DNA from: Streptomyces glaucescens
GTDB taxonomy: Bacteria; Actinomycetota; Actinomycetes; Streptomycetales; Streptomycetaceae
Direction of reading: 5' to 3'
DNA length: 64,000 bases
NCBI RefSeq assembly: GCF_000761215.1
Contig: NZ_CP009438.1
Location: forward strand, 4,288,501 to 4,352,500
In this document: positions 36,701 to 44,148 of the stretch, piece after piece
Numbering within the stretch: position 1 is the stretch's first letter
Layout: the number at the start of each line of letters is the position of its first letter
The notes under the pieces: model-generated
Databases searched by the model: none
What the model saw: only the letters and a program-made list of their open reading frames with translations
What the model was told of the DNA's origin: nothing
Translations under genes and position numbers: made by a program

Positions 36701-36964
36701 GAGGGCGTGTGCGACGGCCTGTTCCTCGTCGGCGGGCAGCGGGCGCTCCCCGGTGGCGACGGCCTGCCGGACCAGCTCGGCGGCCAGCCGTTGGACGTCC
36801 GCGGGGCCGAGCCGCCGTTTCTCGCCCCGGAACGAGAGGTGGCCGGAGAGCCGGACGGGCCGGTCCACGAGTCCGGCGCCCGGTCCTTCGGTAACGAAGA
36901 GCCTTCGTATGAGCGGCGTCACAACGCTGGAAGCCAGCCTGACCCCGATGGCCGTCGGTTCCAT
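33761..36964 (-). CDS. NACHT-LRR ATPase, bacterial NLR-like (STAND) protein
   Basis: The 1067-residue protein has three parts. Residues 1-215 are all-helical (VVTPLIRRLF, ALADTLYALGDLT, LFLDGLLTTACLHILHFF) and look like a NACHT N-terminal helical domain. A NACHT NTPase follows, with P-loop GVAGSGKTTL (Lys280), Walker B LLLVDGLDEI (Asp379) and the sensor SRPSAVRADW. After a helical repeat region (AVEDGDFGLLVRSA), residues from about 840 are leucine-rich repeats (LGCLAGLRRLTHLDLS, LPELTELRINW, ITSLRLNNL). Related bacterial NACHT proteins give phage resistance. No nuclease or TIR effector is fused. The ATG at 36964 has a GGGGGAG ribosome-binding site. Confidence 0.92.
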   Translation of the reverse strand: MEPTAIGVRLASSVVTPLIRRLFVTEGPGAGLVDRPVRLSGHLSFRGEKRRLGPADVQRLAAELVRQAVATGERPLPADEEQAVAHALADTLYALGDLTMTDVQAVELGPEALARRLRRTAGDPARHLSRDAGLFLDGLLTTACLHILHFFTQRSTFVPRTLVEQTRRQRELMTKVDELIARTPPPAGTDQAFEQRYLSYVATRHAHLTIYGIDLVASPDRWPLDAAYLSLTALHPESGDDHTGDPEGGPVVSAATALPADRALAERDRVLLRGVAGSGKTTLVQWLAVTAARGERGEQGPGGSGGSPGPGAPGGTTALRGPRGRIPFVLPLRTLVRRPDGLPAPDAFLAAVRVPFHATQPAGWADRVLGDGRGLLLVDGLDEIAERDRERTRRWLRELLDVYPGNQWLVTSRPSAVRADWLAAEGFTELALTPMSGDFVAAFITRWHAAARIDAPDPGLLDSYERTLLDAVRTKPDLGQLATNPLMCGLICALHRDRRGYLPHGRQELYDAALSMLLARRDEERDMITPGDGVHLTELPQIQLLQRLAYWLIRNNQSELDRDRAVRIVADVLPALPAAAAQGDAERILGHLLLRSGLLREPAEGTVEFVHRTFQDYLGARAAVEDGDFGLLVRSAADTQWSDVIRMAVAHARPRERAGLLRGLIDAADRLTGAASTRVRLLALACLEHATELDPQVRTEVERRAAALIPPRTTQEARALAEAGPLALELLPGPEGLSEDEARAVVVTASLIGTEAALPVLARFREHPSLEVRAQLTWTWHRFPLRPYGEEVVARLREGGLFFAAHSADHLRFLRELGGRRKVQLTGDIPADAIAAGLEPERTRKLIIRGNDVLRDLGCLAGLRRLTHLDLSRAPHVTDLTPLAGLPLTWLSLDLLPGLERPGALHVLARCPTLDQLDVGVPLEAGSLDEAIPAELPLRYLRLTKMALWHTRMRGLHRFRTLRQLSLAALYGGLGPEDYEEIARLPELTELRINWQAVGWQGPPLPRITSLRLNNLHGTEDLTRISELFPALRKIVVVPAPDAPRIPDEVLAPLPCPPSLARVRAVV

Positions 36965-37346
36965 CCCGGTCTCCCCCGAAATCCGTCGACACCCCGTCTG
37001 ACCAGCAGCGTAGCGCCGGTCACATTCCAGGGGCGGTGGATCTCGCCGTCCGGTGACATGCCACACAGGCGATTTGTCCGGTACTAGCCGGAATAGTGGA
37101 AGTGCCGAATCGGGCAAAAAGGGCGTATAGCCCGGAACGCCTTGGCTGGAATCGGCGTCCTGGGGTGGTTCGTCCCGAATGGGTGCTCTGTCAAAAGTCA
37201 GGACGTTTCGGGGTCAAGTACTAGCTTGGGCCGTAGATCACGGTTTTGGGCCTTTGTGGGGCCGCGGGTTACCAAGGGATGGCCATCCGGAGCCGATGCC
37301 TGAGCGCCGGGTGGTTCTCTCTGTCCCCGACCTTCCGAGGTAGCGA
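36965..37346. other. Divergent intergenic region between the NACHT gene and the M23 peptidase gene
   Basis: It is 382 bp without ORFs and more AT-rich than average. It contains a 12-bp perfect palindrome GGATGGCCATCC (37277-37288) in the peptidase leader and CAAGTACTAGCTTG near 37215. No confident promoter or riboswitch could be assigned. Confidence 0.5.
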
Positions 37347-37940
37347 ATGTCCCCGCGTGTCACGTCCCGTTCTTCCCGTACGGCCCAGCTCCGCACCCGC
37401 GCGGCCGTCCTGGCCGCCGGCCTGGGTGCCTCGGTCGTGCTGGGGGCCGGGGTCGCGGCCGCCGCCCCCTCCAGCGCCCCGACCGCCGTCACCGCCACGA
37501 CCGCCGCCGCCAAGAAGGCCGCCGGCTGGGTAGCCCCCGTGAAGGGCTACACCAAGACCGCGAGCTTCGCCCAGAACGGCGCCCGCTGGCAGTCCACCCA
37601 CAGCGGTCAGGACTTCGCGGTCCCGAGCGGCACCAAGGTCGTCGCCGCGCACGGCGGCACCGTCGTCAAGGCGGGCGGCAACGGCGCCGGTGACGGCCCC
37701 GCGTACGGCAACGCCATAGTCATCAAGCACGGCAACGGCCAGTACTCCCAGTACGCCCACCTGTCCAAGATCAACGTCAAGGTCGGCCAGATCGTCGCCA
37801 CCGGCCAGCAGATCGCCCTGTCCGGCAACACCGGCAACTCCAGCGGCCCGCACCTGCACTTCGAGATCCGCACCACGCCGAACTACGGCACGGCGATCGA
37901 CCCGGTCGCCTTCCTGCGGGCCAAGGGCCTGTCCCTCTGA
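37347..37940 (+). CDS. Secreted M23-family peptidase (LytM-type endopeptidase)
   Basis: The 197-residue protein has a long actinobacterial signal peptide ending near VAAAAP (residue 41). A single zinc peptidase M23 domain follows. Its ligands are His85 and Asp89 in HSGQDFAVP and His171 in the HLHFEI motif; His138 in YAHLSK and His169 are the catalytic histidines. It should cut peptidoglycan cross-bridges outside the cell. No extra wall-binding domain is present. GAGG lies 6 nt before the ATG, after a leader of up to about 200 bp. The sigE envelope-stress operon is nearby but on its own promoter. Confidence 0.93.
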   Translation: MSPRVTSRSSRTAQLRTRAAVLAAGLGASVVLGAGVAAAAPSSAPTAVTATTAAAKKAAGWVAPVKGYTKTASFAQNGARWQSTHSGQDFAVPSGTKVVAAHGGTVVKAGGNGAGDGPAYGNAIVIKHGNGQYSQYAHLSKINVKVGQIVATGQQIALSGNTGNSSGPHLHFEIRTTPNYGTAIDPVAFLRAKGLSL

Positions 37941-37957
37941 GGCCACCGCCACCGCAC

Positions 37958-37984
37958 GGCCGGCCCTCCCGGTGAGAGCCGGCC
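37958..37984 (+). terminator. Hairpin after the M23 gene
   Basis: GGCCGGC and GCCGGCC arms with an inner CTC/GAG pairing, 18 bp after the stop codon. Confidence 0.6.
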
Positions 37985-38030
37985 GGCCCTCGCCGACGTG
38001 ACGGACGCGAGCACCGGCTGAACCCCCGAC

Positions 38031-38060
38031 GACCCCGGGCGCCCCACGGCGCCCGGGGTC
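38031..38060. terminator. Second hairpin between the M23 and AraC genes
   Basis: Perfect 13-bp arms (GACCCCGGGCGCC and complement) around CCAC, followed by GTTGT. Confidence 0.75.
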
Positions 38061-38090
38061 GTTGTCGGTGCCGCGCGCCACCATCGGCGT

Positions 38091-38522
38091 ATGGACACCA
38101 TGCGGCCGCTGCGCCTCGCCAAGGACGCCATGGACCGCGACTGGGCCGACCCCGATCTCGACCTGGCCGCCGTCGCCGGGCACGCCGGCTATTCACGCTT
38201 CCACTTCGTCCGCGCCTTCAAGGCCGCCTACGGCGAGACGCCCGGCCGGTACCTGACGCACCGCCGCATCGAGCGGGCCGAGGAGCTGCTGCGCGCCGCC
38301 GATCTGTCGGTCACGGAGATCTGCCACCTGGTCGGCTTCAGCAGCCTCGGCACCTTCTCCACCCGCTTCAAGACCCGCACCGGACTCACCCCGGTCGAGT
38401 ACCGCGCCCGGTACGTCCGCGCGGGCGCCTCCCTCATACCCGGCTGCTACGCCCTGCTGTGGGCCGGCGGCTTCCCGCGGCACGCCGCCGGCCAGGACCG
38501 CAATTCCGGAGAAGTGCCCTGA
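38091..38522 (+). CDS. AraC-family transcriptional regulator (HTH only)
   Basis: The 143-residue protein is little more than the double AraC helix-turn-helix: DLAAVAGHAGYSRFHFVRAFKAAYGETPGRYLTHRRI (first HTH, in parts) and VTEICHLVGFSSLGTFSTRFKTRTGLTPVEYR (second). There is no ligand-binding domain, as in SoxS and MarA-type proteins. It precedes a VOC-family gene by 62 bp and may control it. Confidence 0.92.
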   Translation: MDTMRPLRLAKDAMDRDWADPDLDLAAVAGHAGYSRFHFVRAFKAAYGETPGRYLTHRRIERAEELLRAADLSVTEICHLVGFSSLGTFSTRFKTRTGLTPVEYRARYVRAGASLIPGCYALLWAGGFPRHAAGQDRNSGEVP

Positions 38523-38584
38523 GACCCGCCCCGCCTACGGTGACGAACACGGACACCGACAGCGGACCCGAGGAGAGCAGAGCC

Positions 38585-39019
38585 ATGATCACCGGCCTGG
38601 GCATCACCACCGTGTGGACCTTCGACCAGCAGCGCACCAAGACCTTCTTCACCGAGAAGCTGGGCTTCGAGGTGCGCAGCGAGGTCCCGATGGGCGACAT
38701 GCGGTGGGTCACCGTCGGCGCCAAGGAGCAGCCCGGCGTCGAGCTGGCCCTGATGAGCCTGGACGGGCCCGGCCTGGACGCCGAGTCGTCGCGGGCGCTG
38801 AAGGAGCTGGTCGGCAAGGGCGTCATCGGCGCCGGCGCGTTCCGCACCGACGACTGCCGGGGCGACTACGAGACGTTCCGGGCCCGTGGCGTGGAGTTCA
38901 TCCAGGAGCCCCAGGAGCGGCCGTACGGCATCGAGGCGATCTTCCGCGACGACAACGGCAACTGGTACTCGCTGACCGAGCGCAGCGAGGAGCTGGACTT
39001 CTCGAAGGACTTCGGCTGA
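38585..39019 (+). CDS. VOC (glyoxalase/bleomycin-resistance) superfamily protein
   Basis: The 144-residue protein has the repeated beta-alpha-beta-beta-beta pattern: TTVWTFDQQRTKTFFTEKLGF, then VTVGAKEQPGVELALM, and GVEFIQEPQERPYGIEAIFRDDNGNWYSL. Candidate metal ligands include Glu in the last strand. Similar proteins are annotated as glyoxalases or fosfomycin/bleomycin resistance proteins, and substrate assignment is not possible. GAGGAG lies upstream of the ATG. It probably forms an operon with the AraC gene. Confidence 0.9.
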   Translation: MITGLGITTVWTFDQQRTKTFFTEKLGFEVRSEVPMGDMRWVTVGAKEQPGVELALMSLDGPGLDAESSRALKELVGKGVIGAGAFRTDDCRGDYETFRARGVEFIQEPQERPYGIEAIFRDDNGNWYSLTERSEELDFSKDFG

Positions 39020-39041
39020 CGTGCCGGCGGCCCTTTGGGCC

Positions 39042-40538
39042 TCACCGGTCGCCGGACAGCGGCAGCATCGGATGGCTGCCCGTGTTCGTCGGCGCGTGCT
39101 CCGGCAGCCACAGCACGGCGACCGCGCCCTCGGCGGGGATGTGCGCGGGGGCGCCCGGGGGGCGGACGTTGCGGAAGGTCAGGCGGGCGCCGAGCACCCG
39201 GGCCTGCCCCGCGGCGATGGTCAGGCCCAGCCCGTGGCCGTGTCCGGCCCGGTCCTGGCTGCCGGTGCGGAACCGGCTCGGGCCCTCGGCGAGCAGGTCC
39301 TCCGGGAAGCCCGGCCCGTGGTCGCGGACCCGGATCACCCGGCCCTCCACGGTGACCTCGACCGGCGGCCTGCCGTGCCGGGCCGCGTTGGCGAGCAGGT
39401 TGAACAGCACCCGCTCCAGGCGCCGCGGATCGGTGGTGACCTCCGACTCGTGCACCACGTGCACCGCGATGTCCGGGTCCTTGGCCGCCACCCGCCGGGC
39501 CACGAACTCGCCCAGCAGGATGTCCTGGAGTTCGGCCCGCTCGGAGGCCCCGTCCAGCCGCGCCACCTCCAGCACGTCCTCGACGAGGGTGCGCATGGCC
39601 TTCGCCCGGTCCAGCACCAGCTCGGTCGGGCGGCCCGGCGGCAGCAGCTCGGCCGCGGTGAGCAGCCCGGTGACCGGCGTGCGCAGCTCGTGCGCGATGT
39701 CCGCGGTGACCCGGCGCTCGGCCTCCAGCCGCTGCTGGAGCGCGTCCGCCATCGCGTCGACGGCCCGGGCGAGATCGTCCGTCTCGTCCCGCACCACCCC
39801 GCCGATCGCCTCCCGCACCCGGACGTCCGGCTCGCCCTTGGCGACCCGGTTCGCGGCGGCGGCCGCCTTGCGGAGCCGGCCCGAGAGCTGCCCGCCGATC
39901 AGCACGCCGAGCGCGCTGCCGACGAGGACGACCGCGATCGAGCCGATCACCAGGGCCTGGTCGAGGTCGTTGAGGATGTCCGTACTGCGTTCCGTGAGGC
40001 CGGTGTGCAGCGACAGCACATGGCCGTCGGCGACCGGCACGGCGGCCCAGATGTCGGGGGAGCCGCCCGGCCGGTCCGCCACGTAGGTCGCCCGGCGCCC
40101 CGCCTCCACCTTGGCCCGCAGCTCGTCCGGCAGGTGCGGGTCGTCGATCTTGACGTTGGCGAAGTTGGCCCGGTTGGACAGGTCGAAGGTGTGCTCGGCG
40201 ATCTGCACGTCCGCGAGGTCGCGCTGGGCGATCTGGATGCGCTCGTCGGCGAGGTCGCGCGCGTTGTCCAGCATCGAGACGCGGGCGGCGTTGTGCACCA
40301 CGAGGCTGAGCGCGATCGCGACGAGCGCCCCGACCAGCGCGATCGCCGCGCTGAGCTTCCAGCGCAGCCCGGTGCGCAGGCCGTCGGGCAGGCCGGAGCG
40401 CAGACCCGGGCCCAGCGCGCCGCCCAGCTTGCCGCGCAGGCCGCCGCCGAGCCGTGTGCCGGTGGCCACGCCGGGGCCCGCGCCGAAACGCGCGCGGACG
40501 CCCGCGCGCCGGGCGGACAGACCAGTGATCCCCCGCAT
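39042..40538 (-). CDS. cseC: Envelope-stress sensor histidine kinase CseC
   Basis: This is the 498-residue last gene of the sigE operon. After a basic N-terminus there is one membrane helix (AAIALVGALVAIALSLVV), an external domain of about 120 residues (to GHVLSLHTGLTERS), and a second helix (ALVIGSIAVVLVGSALGVLI). HAMP and HisKA domains follow (IAHELRTPVTGLL, His283). The ATPase domain has VLFNLLANAARHGRPP, RVRDHGPGFPEDL and GHGLGLTIA. In S. coelicolor CseC senses cell-wall damage, such as by vancomycin, and phosphorylates CseB. The spacing to cseB is 17 nt. Confidence 0.95.
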   Translation of the reverse strand: MRGITGLSARRAGVRARFGAGPGVATGTRLGGGLRGKLGGALGPGLRSGLPDGLRTGLRWKLSAAIALVGALVAIALSLVVHNAARVSMLDNARDLADERIQIAQRDLADVQIAEHTFDLSNRANFANVKIDDPHLPDELRAKVEAGRRATYVADRPGGSPDIWAAVPVADGHVLSLHTGLTERSTDILNDLDQALVIGSIAVVLVGSALGVLIGGQLSGRLRKAAAAANRVAKGEPDVRVREAIGGVVRDETDDLARAVDAMADALQQRLEAERRVTADIAHELRTPVTGLLTAAELLPPGRPTELVLDRAKAMRTLVEDVLEVARLDGASERAELQDILLGEFVARRVAAKDPDIAVHVVHESEVTTDPRRLERVLFNLLANAARHGRPPVEVTVEGRVIRVRDHGPGFPEDLLAEGPSRFRTGSQDRAGHGHGLGLTIAAGQARVLGARLTFRNVRPPGAPAHIPAEGAVAVLWLPEHAPTNTGSHPMLPLSGDR

Positions 40539-40555
40539 CCCTTCGACGCCCCCGC

Positions 40556-41260
40556 TCAGGCCTTCAGTTTGTAGCCGAAGCCGCGGACCGTCTCGATCCG
40601 GTCCTGGCCGATCTTCTGCCGCAGCCGCTGCACATGGACGTCGACGACCCGGGTGTCCCCGCCCCAGCCGTAGTCCCAGACCCGCTCCAGCAGCTTGTCG
40701 CGGGAGAGCACGGTGCCGGGCGCCGCGGAGAACTCCAGCAGCAGCCGCATCTCGGTCGGCGTCAGGGCCACCGGCTGCCCGGCCCGGCGCACCTCCATGC
40801 CCTCGGTGTCGATCTCCAGGTCGCCGAAGGTCAGCACCCCGCCGGTCGCCGCGGCACCGGACTCGTCGGCCCGGTCACCGCCGCCGGCGTGGCCGAAGCG
40901 GCGCAGCACCGCGCGGATCCGCGCCACCAGCACGGCACCGTCGAACGGCTTGGTCACGTAGTCGTCGGCGCCCGCCTCCAGGCCCAGGACGACGTCGATG
41001 GCGTCCGCCCGCGCGGACAGCATGATCACCGGCACGGTCGACTCGTCGCGGATCCGGCGGCACAGGCTGACCCCGTCCAGTCCCGGCACCATGACGTCCA
41101 GCAGGGCGATGTCGGGGCGGCGGCTGCGGAACGACTCCAGTCCCGACAGCCCGTCGGGCATGGCGGTGACCGCGAAGCCGTCCCGCTCCAGGGCGAGCTG
41201 GGTGGCCTCGCGGATGACGTCGTCGTCCTCGACGAACAGGACGTGGGTCTGGTCTGCCAT
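40556..41260 (-). CDS. cseB: Response regulator CseB (OmpR/PhoB type)
   Basis: This is a 234-residue regulator. The receiver domain has VLFVEDDD at the N-terminus, phospho-acceptor Asp55 in ALLDVMVPGLDG, IMLSARAD and YVTKPF. The C-terminal winged helix has LTPTEMRLLLEFSAAPGTVLSRDKLLERVWDYGW and DTRVVDVHVQRLRQKI. CseB activates the sigE promoter in S. coelicolor. It is separated from cseA by 114 bp that contain a pentamer-type microsatellite. Confidence 0.96.
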   Translation of the reverse strand: MADQTHVLFVEDDDVIREATQLALERDGFAVTAMPDGLSGLESFRSRRPDIALLDVMVPGLDGVSLCRRIRDESTVPVIMLSARADAIDVVLGLEAGADDYVTKPFDGAVLVARIRAVLRRFGHAGGGDRADESGAAATGGVLTFGDLEIDTEGMEVRRAGQPVALTPTEMRLLLEFSAAPGTVLSRDKLLERVWDYGWGGDTRVVDVHVQRLRQKIGQDRIETVRGFGYKLKA

Positions 41261-41290
41261 CCGGGATGCTCCGTCGATGCTGGTCAGGGG

Positions 41291-41326
41291 TCGGGTCGGA
41301 TCGGGTCGGATCGGGTCGGGTCGGGG
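41291..41326. repeat. 10-bp tandem repeat between cseA and cseB
   Basis: TCGGGTCGGA twice, then TCGGGTCGGG and TCGGGG, lying 30-66 bp upstream of the cseB start codon. Confidence 0.8.
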
Positions 41327-41374
41327 CCGTGGCCGGTGCCGGTTCGGTGCCGGTGTCGCGTCGGACGGCCGGTG

Positions 41375-42046
41375 TCAGTGGCTCTCGGGTGCCGGGGCGG
41401 GAGCCTCCCCGACGGCGTTGCCGTACTCGTTGTGCATGCGGTACTCCTCGGCGAAGCGGTCCCCGGTCCAGCGGTAGGTGATCACCACCTCGCCGGAGGG
41501 GTTCGAGACGGGGTCGCCCTTCTCGTAGACCTGCCGGGTCACCACCAGGTCGCCCCGGTCGATCTCCGCGTACACCGGGGACTCCTCGGCCCCGAAGACA
41601 TTCTCGTACCTGCCGTCCGCCCGGTGGTACACGTACGACCCGACGCCGACCGCGTCACCGCAGGTGAGCACGTTGACCACGAGGTCGTCCACGGTGCCGC
41701 CGGTCAGGTCGCCGTACGACACGTCGACCGGGTAGTCGCCGGGGACGCAGGGCTTCAGCTCCCGCTTGACCGCCGCGGAGACGCGCGGGTCGCTGCGCAC
41801 CAGCCGGAGCGCGTCCCTCCGGTTCGGTGTGACGGACGCGGACGGCTGGTCGGAGGGCGCGGCGCCCGCACCCGCCACCGAGCCGACGTGGGCCGGACCC
41901 TCGTCCCGCGCCCCGGTGCCGCCCGTGCCGCACGCGGCCAGGCACAGGGCGAGGGCGGCGAGCAGGACCACCGCCCCGCCGGCCGCCCGGGCGCCTCGGT
42001 CGCCAGGGGCTGTCCCAGCCGTTCCCGTACCGGTCAGGCCGCGCAC
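41375..42046 (-). CDS. cseA: Lipoprotein CseA, modulator of the SigE envelope-stress response
   Basis: This 223-residue lipoprotein has a basic N-terminus, a hydrophobic stretch (GAVVLLAALALCLAAC) and a lipobox with Cys39. A Gly, Ala and Ser linker and a folded domain follow (VKRELKPCVPGDYPVDVSYGDLTGGTVDDLVV, in parts; VVITYRWTGDRFAEEYRMH). In S. coelicolor loss of CseA raises sigE promoter activity. The GTG at 42046 overlaps the sigE stop by 13 bp. An antisense ORF over the same region was discarded. Confidence 0.93.
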   Translation of the reverse strand: MRGLTGTGTAGTAPGDRGARAAGGAVVLLAALALCLAACGTGGTGARDEGPAHVGSVAGAGAAPSDQPSASVTPNRRDALRLVRSDPRVSAAVKRELKPCVPGDYPVDVSYGDLTGGTVDDLVVNVLTCGDAVGVGSYVYHRADGRYENVFGAEESPVYAEIDRGDLVVTRQVYEKGDPVSNPSGEVVITYRWTGDRFAEEYRMHNEYGNAVGEAPAPAPESH

Positions 42047-42573
42047 CGCTCCCGCTCCTCACGCTCCAGCGCGCGTGCGTCCAGATCGCGTGCCTCCAGC
42101 TCCTCGCGGAGCCGGGCGAGCGCCCGGTGCAGCGTGCTCTTGACCGTACCGGCCGACATGCCGAGGGCCGCGGCCGTCTCCTCCGTGGACATCTGCTCCC
42201 AGTGTCGCAGCACGACCACGCTGCGCTGCTTCGGGGCGAGCACCTTCATGACGTCCATCAGCAGGGCGCGGTCCGCGTGCTGTTCGGTGGAGTCGTCGAC
42301 CGAGGCGTCCGGCAGCTGCTCGGTCGGCACCTCCTCCAGCTTCCGCGCCCGCCACCACTCGGTCCGTGTGTTGATCATGACCCGGCGCAGGTAGGCGTCG
42401 GCCAGGCGCTTGTCCGCGATGCCGTCCCAGCGGCCGTACGTCCGGGCGAGCGCCGTCTGGAGGAGGTCCTGCGCGTCGACCGGGTCCGGTACCAGGCGCC
42501 GGGCGCTGCGCAGCAGCGCGTCCTGCCGGGTGCGGACGTACTCCTCGAACTCGAGCACCTCGCCCTGCGCCAT
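42034..42573 (-). CDS. sigE: ECF sigma factor SigE (cell-envelope stress)
   Basis: The 179-residue sigma factor has sigma region 2 (FEEYVRTRQDALLRSARRLVPDPVDAQDLLQTAL, partial; LRRVMINTRTEWWRARK) and region 4 (LAPKQRSVVVLRHWEQMSTEETAAALGMSAGTVKSTLHRAL, partial). From memory the sequence is nearly the same as S. coelicolor SigE. It directs transcription of cell-wall genes. No anti-sigma gene follows. Control is at the promoter by CseBC. The ATG at 42573 is preceded by GGAGG with 9-nt spacing. Confidence 0.97.
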   Translation of the reverse strand: MAQGEVLEFEEYVRTRQDALLRSARRLVPDPVDAQDLLQTALARTYGRWDGIADKRLADAYLRRVMINTRTEWWRARKLEEVPTEQLPDASVDDSTEQHADRALLMDVMKVLAPKQRSVVVLRHWEQMSTEETAAALGMSAGTVKSTLHRALARLREELEARDLDARALEREERERCAA

Positions 42574-42907
42574 GATGAACCGCCTCCGTCTTTTCCCCGT
42601 TGTCCCGTTGCTCGTCCCGTCACTGCCGGGCACCGCAATGAAGCTACGGAGGCGTTGTCACGGGGCTGTGCGAAGCAGCCCGCGACTGTCAATCGGCTGT
42701 CCGTCGGTTGTGTAACGAAAGGAGGAATGGGGTAAAGGGGGAGGGCGCTTCGACCGGATATGGGGTGTTTTCGGAGCGAGCGGGGGTGGAAGCGACGGCG
42801 GCCGGAGCCGGCCGCGCCGTCACATCCGTACCGTCACCCCGGTGCGCCCGGCGGCCGCGCGGGCCGCCGGCCGCGCGCATCCCGGGCCCGGCGGCCGCGC
42901 GCCCGCC
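42574..42907. other. Region upstream of sigE
   Basis: This 334-bp gap contains the sigE promoter region. An inverted repeat GGGCTG/CAGCCC (42663-42681) lies about 90 bp before sigE and might be a CseB-related site. On the minus strand TTGACA occurs at about 42688-42693 without a clear -10 at standard spacing. On the plus strand a strong ribosome-binding-like AAAGGAGGA leads to no reading frame. Confidence 0.5.
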
Positions 42908-43849
42908 TCAGCTCAGCGGCAGCCGGTACAGCCCGCCGGGCAGCGGCTCGACCAGGCCGTCGGCGACCAGCCCGTCCAGCGCCCGGGCGCGCTGCACCGG
43001 CTCGTGCCACACCCGGTCCAACGCGGCCTGCGGAACCGGCGCGTGGGCCTCGCGCAGCACGGCGAGCAGCTTGCCGCGCACCTGCCGGTCGGTCCCGGCG
43101 TACGTCTGGCCGCGGCGCGGCGGGCCCTCGTGCTCCGGCTTGCCGGCGAGCCGCCAGGCGCACTGCGCGGCGATCGGACAGCGCGGGCAGCTCTCGTTCT
43201 TGGCGGTGCACACCAGCGCGCCCAGCTCCATCGAGGCGGCGGCCCAGCGGGCGGCGGTCCGCTCGTCCTCGGGCAGCAGCGCACGGGCCAGCCGCCGCTC
43301 GGCGGCGGTGGTGGCGTTCGGCGGGTACCGCACCCCGGTCACCGCGCGGGCGAACACCCGGCGCACATTGGTGTCCAGCACCGGATGGCGCTGGCCGTAC
43401 GCGAAGGAGGCGACCGCGGCGGCCGTGTATTCGCCGATGCCGGGCAGCGCCAGGAGCTGCGCGTGGTCGGTCGGTACGTCACCGCCGTGCCGTTCCGTTA
43501 TGGCGACCGCGGCGCCGTGCAGCCGCAGGGCGCGGCGCGGATAGCCGAGCCGTCCCCAGGCGCGGACCGCCTCGCCGGGCGGCTCCTCGGCGAGGTCGGC
43601 GGGGCGCGGCCAGCGCGCCAGCCACTGCTCGTAGACGGGCAGCACGCGGTTGACCGGAGTCTGCTGGAGCATGAACTCGCTGACCATCACGCCCCACGGC
43701 CCGGCCTCGGGGCGCCGCCAGGGGAGGTCGCGCGCGTGCTCGTCGAACCAGGCGATGACGGGGGCGTGCAGGTGCTCGCCGGTGGCGGTGGCGGTGTCGG
43801 CGGTACCGGGGGCGGGGATGCCGGGCAGGGGCTTCGTGGGAGCAGTCAT
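42908..43849 (-). CDS. mutY: A/G-specific adenine glycosylase MutY
   Basis: This 313-residue base-excision repair enzyme removes adenine opposite 8-oxoguanine. Seen are WFDEHARDLPWRRP, the catalytic EFMLQQTPV (Glu), the HhH motif LPGIGEYTAAAV, the Asp in VLDTNV and the 4Fe-4S ligands in C-x6-C-x2-C-x5-C (CTAKNESCPRCPIAAQC). The C-terminal 80 residues read like a winged helix (VRGKLLAVLREAHAPVPQAALDRVW, ALDGLVADGLVEPLPGGLYRL). They replace the NUDIX-like 8-oxoG recognition domain of E. coli MutY. Confidence 0.94.
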   Translation of the reverse strand: MTAPTKPLPGIPAPGTADTATATGEHLHAPVIAWFDEHARDLPWRRPEAGPWGVMVSEFMLQQTPVNRVLPVYEQWLARWPRPADLAEEPPGEAVRAWGRLGYPRRALRLHGAAVAITERHGGDVPTDHAQLLALPGIGEYTAAAVASFAYGQRHPVLDTNVRRVFARAVTGVRYPPNATTAAERRLARALLPEDERTAARWAAASMELGALVCTAKNESCPRCPIAAQCAWRLAGKPEHEGPPRRGQTYAGTDRQVRGKLLAVLREAHAPVPQAALDRVWHEPVQRARALDGLVADGLVEPLPGGLYRLPLS

Positions 43850-44148
43850 GACGGTTCCGATCCTGCCACGCCGAGGGGCGGGGGCGGGGTTCCCGGCGTG
43901 GCCGAGCGTGCCGTCCGCCGGGCCGGCGGCGCGCGGCCGACGACTTCCGGGCCGTGCCGCCCCTTGTGTTCCGGCCCCGGGGGTACCTCCTCACTCATGG
44001 CCAAGGGTGCAAGGGCGCGAACGCGAACGCGTGCAGGGCGGGCCGCCGGGGTGGAAGGGCGGGTTCCGAGATGATGATCCGGAAAAGTTGTCGCGCGGAG
44101 CGGCGGGTGGGACGAGCGAACGGGTTGATCTCTCGTACAGTTTGCGCC
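43850..44148. other. Divergent gap between mutY and the gene at 44149
   Basis: 299 bp without a credible ORF. Only the -10 hexamer before 44149 is assigned. Confidence 0.5.
44136..44141 (+). promoter_or_regulatory. -10 element of the gene at 44149
   Basis: TACAGT, 7 nt before the GTG. It sits in a locally AT-rich stretch. Confidence 0.6.

Noticed and set aside
33686..37087. 1133-codon plus-strand ORF opposite the NACHT gene
   Set aside because: It has no recognisable domain. The minus-strand protein has intact Walker motifs and LRRs with a good ribosome-binding site.
37134..37160. SigE-type promoter (GGAAC then TC after 19 bp) upstream of the M23 peptidase gene
   Set aside because: The -35 fits, but the -10 part (TCCTGG) does not match the consensus well. 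It would be interesting next to sigE but is not supported.
37160..37346. Possible c-di-AMP (ydaO) riboswitch in the M23 peptidase leader
   Set aside because: The expected conserved blocks of that riboswitch are not visible in the leader. Covariance search would be needed.
42708..43653. Plus-strand ORFs after a strong AAAGGAGGA site upstream of sigE
   Set aside because: The ATG next to the site is followed at once by a stop (ATG GGG TAA), and the longer frames are antisense shadows of mutY.
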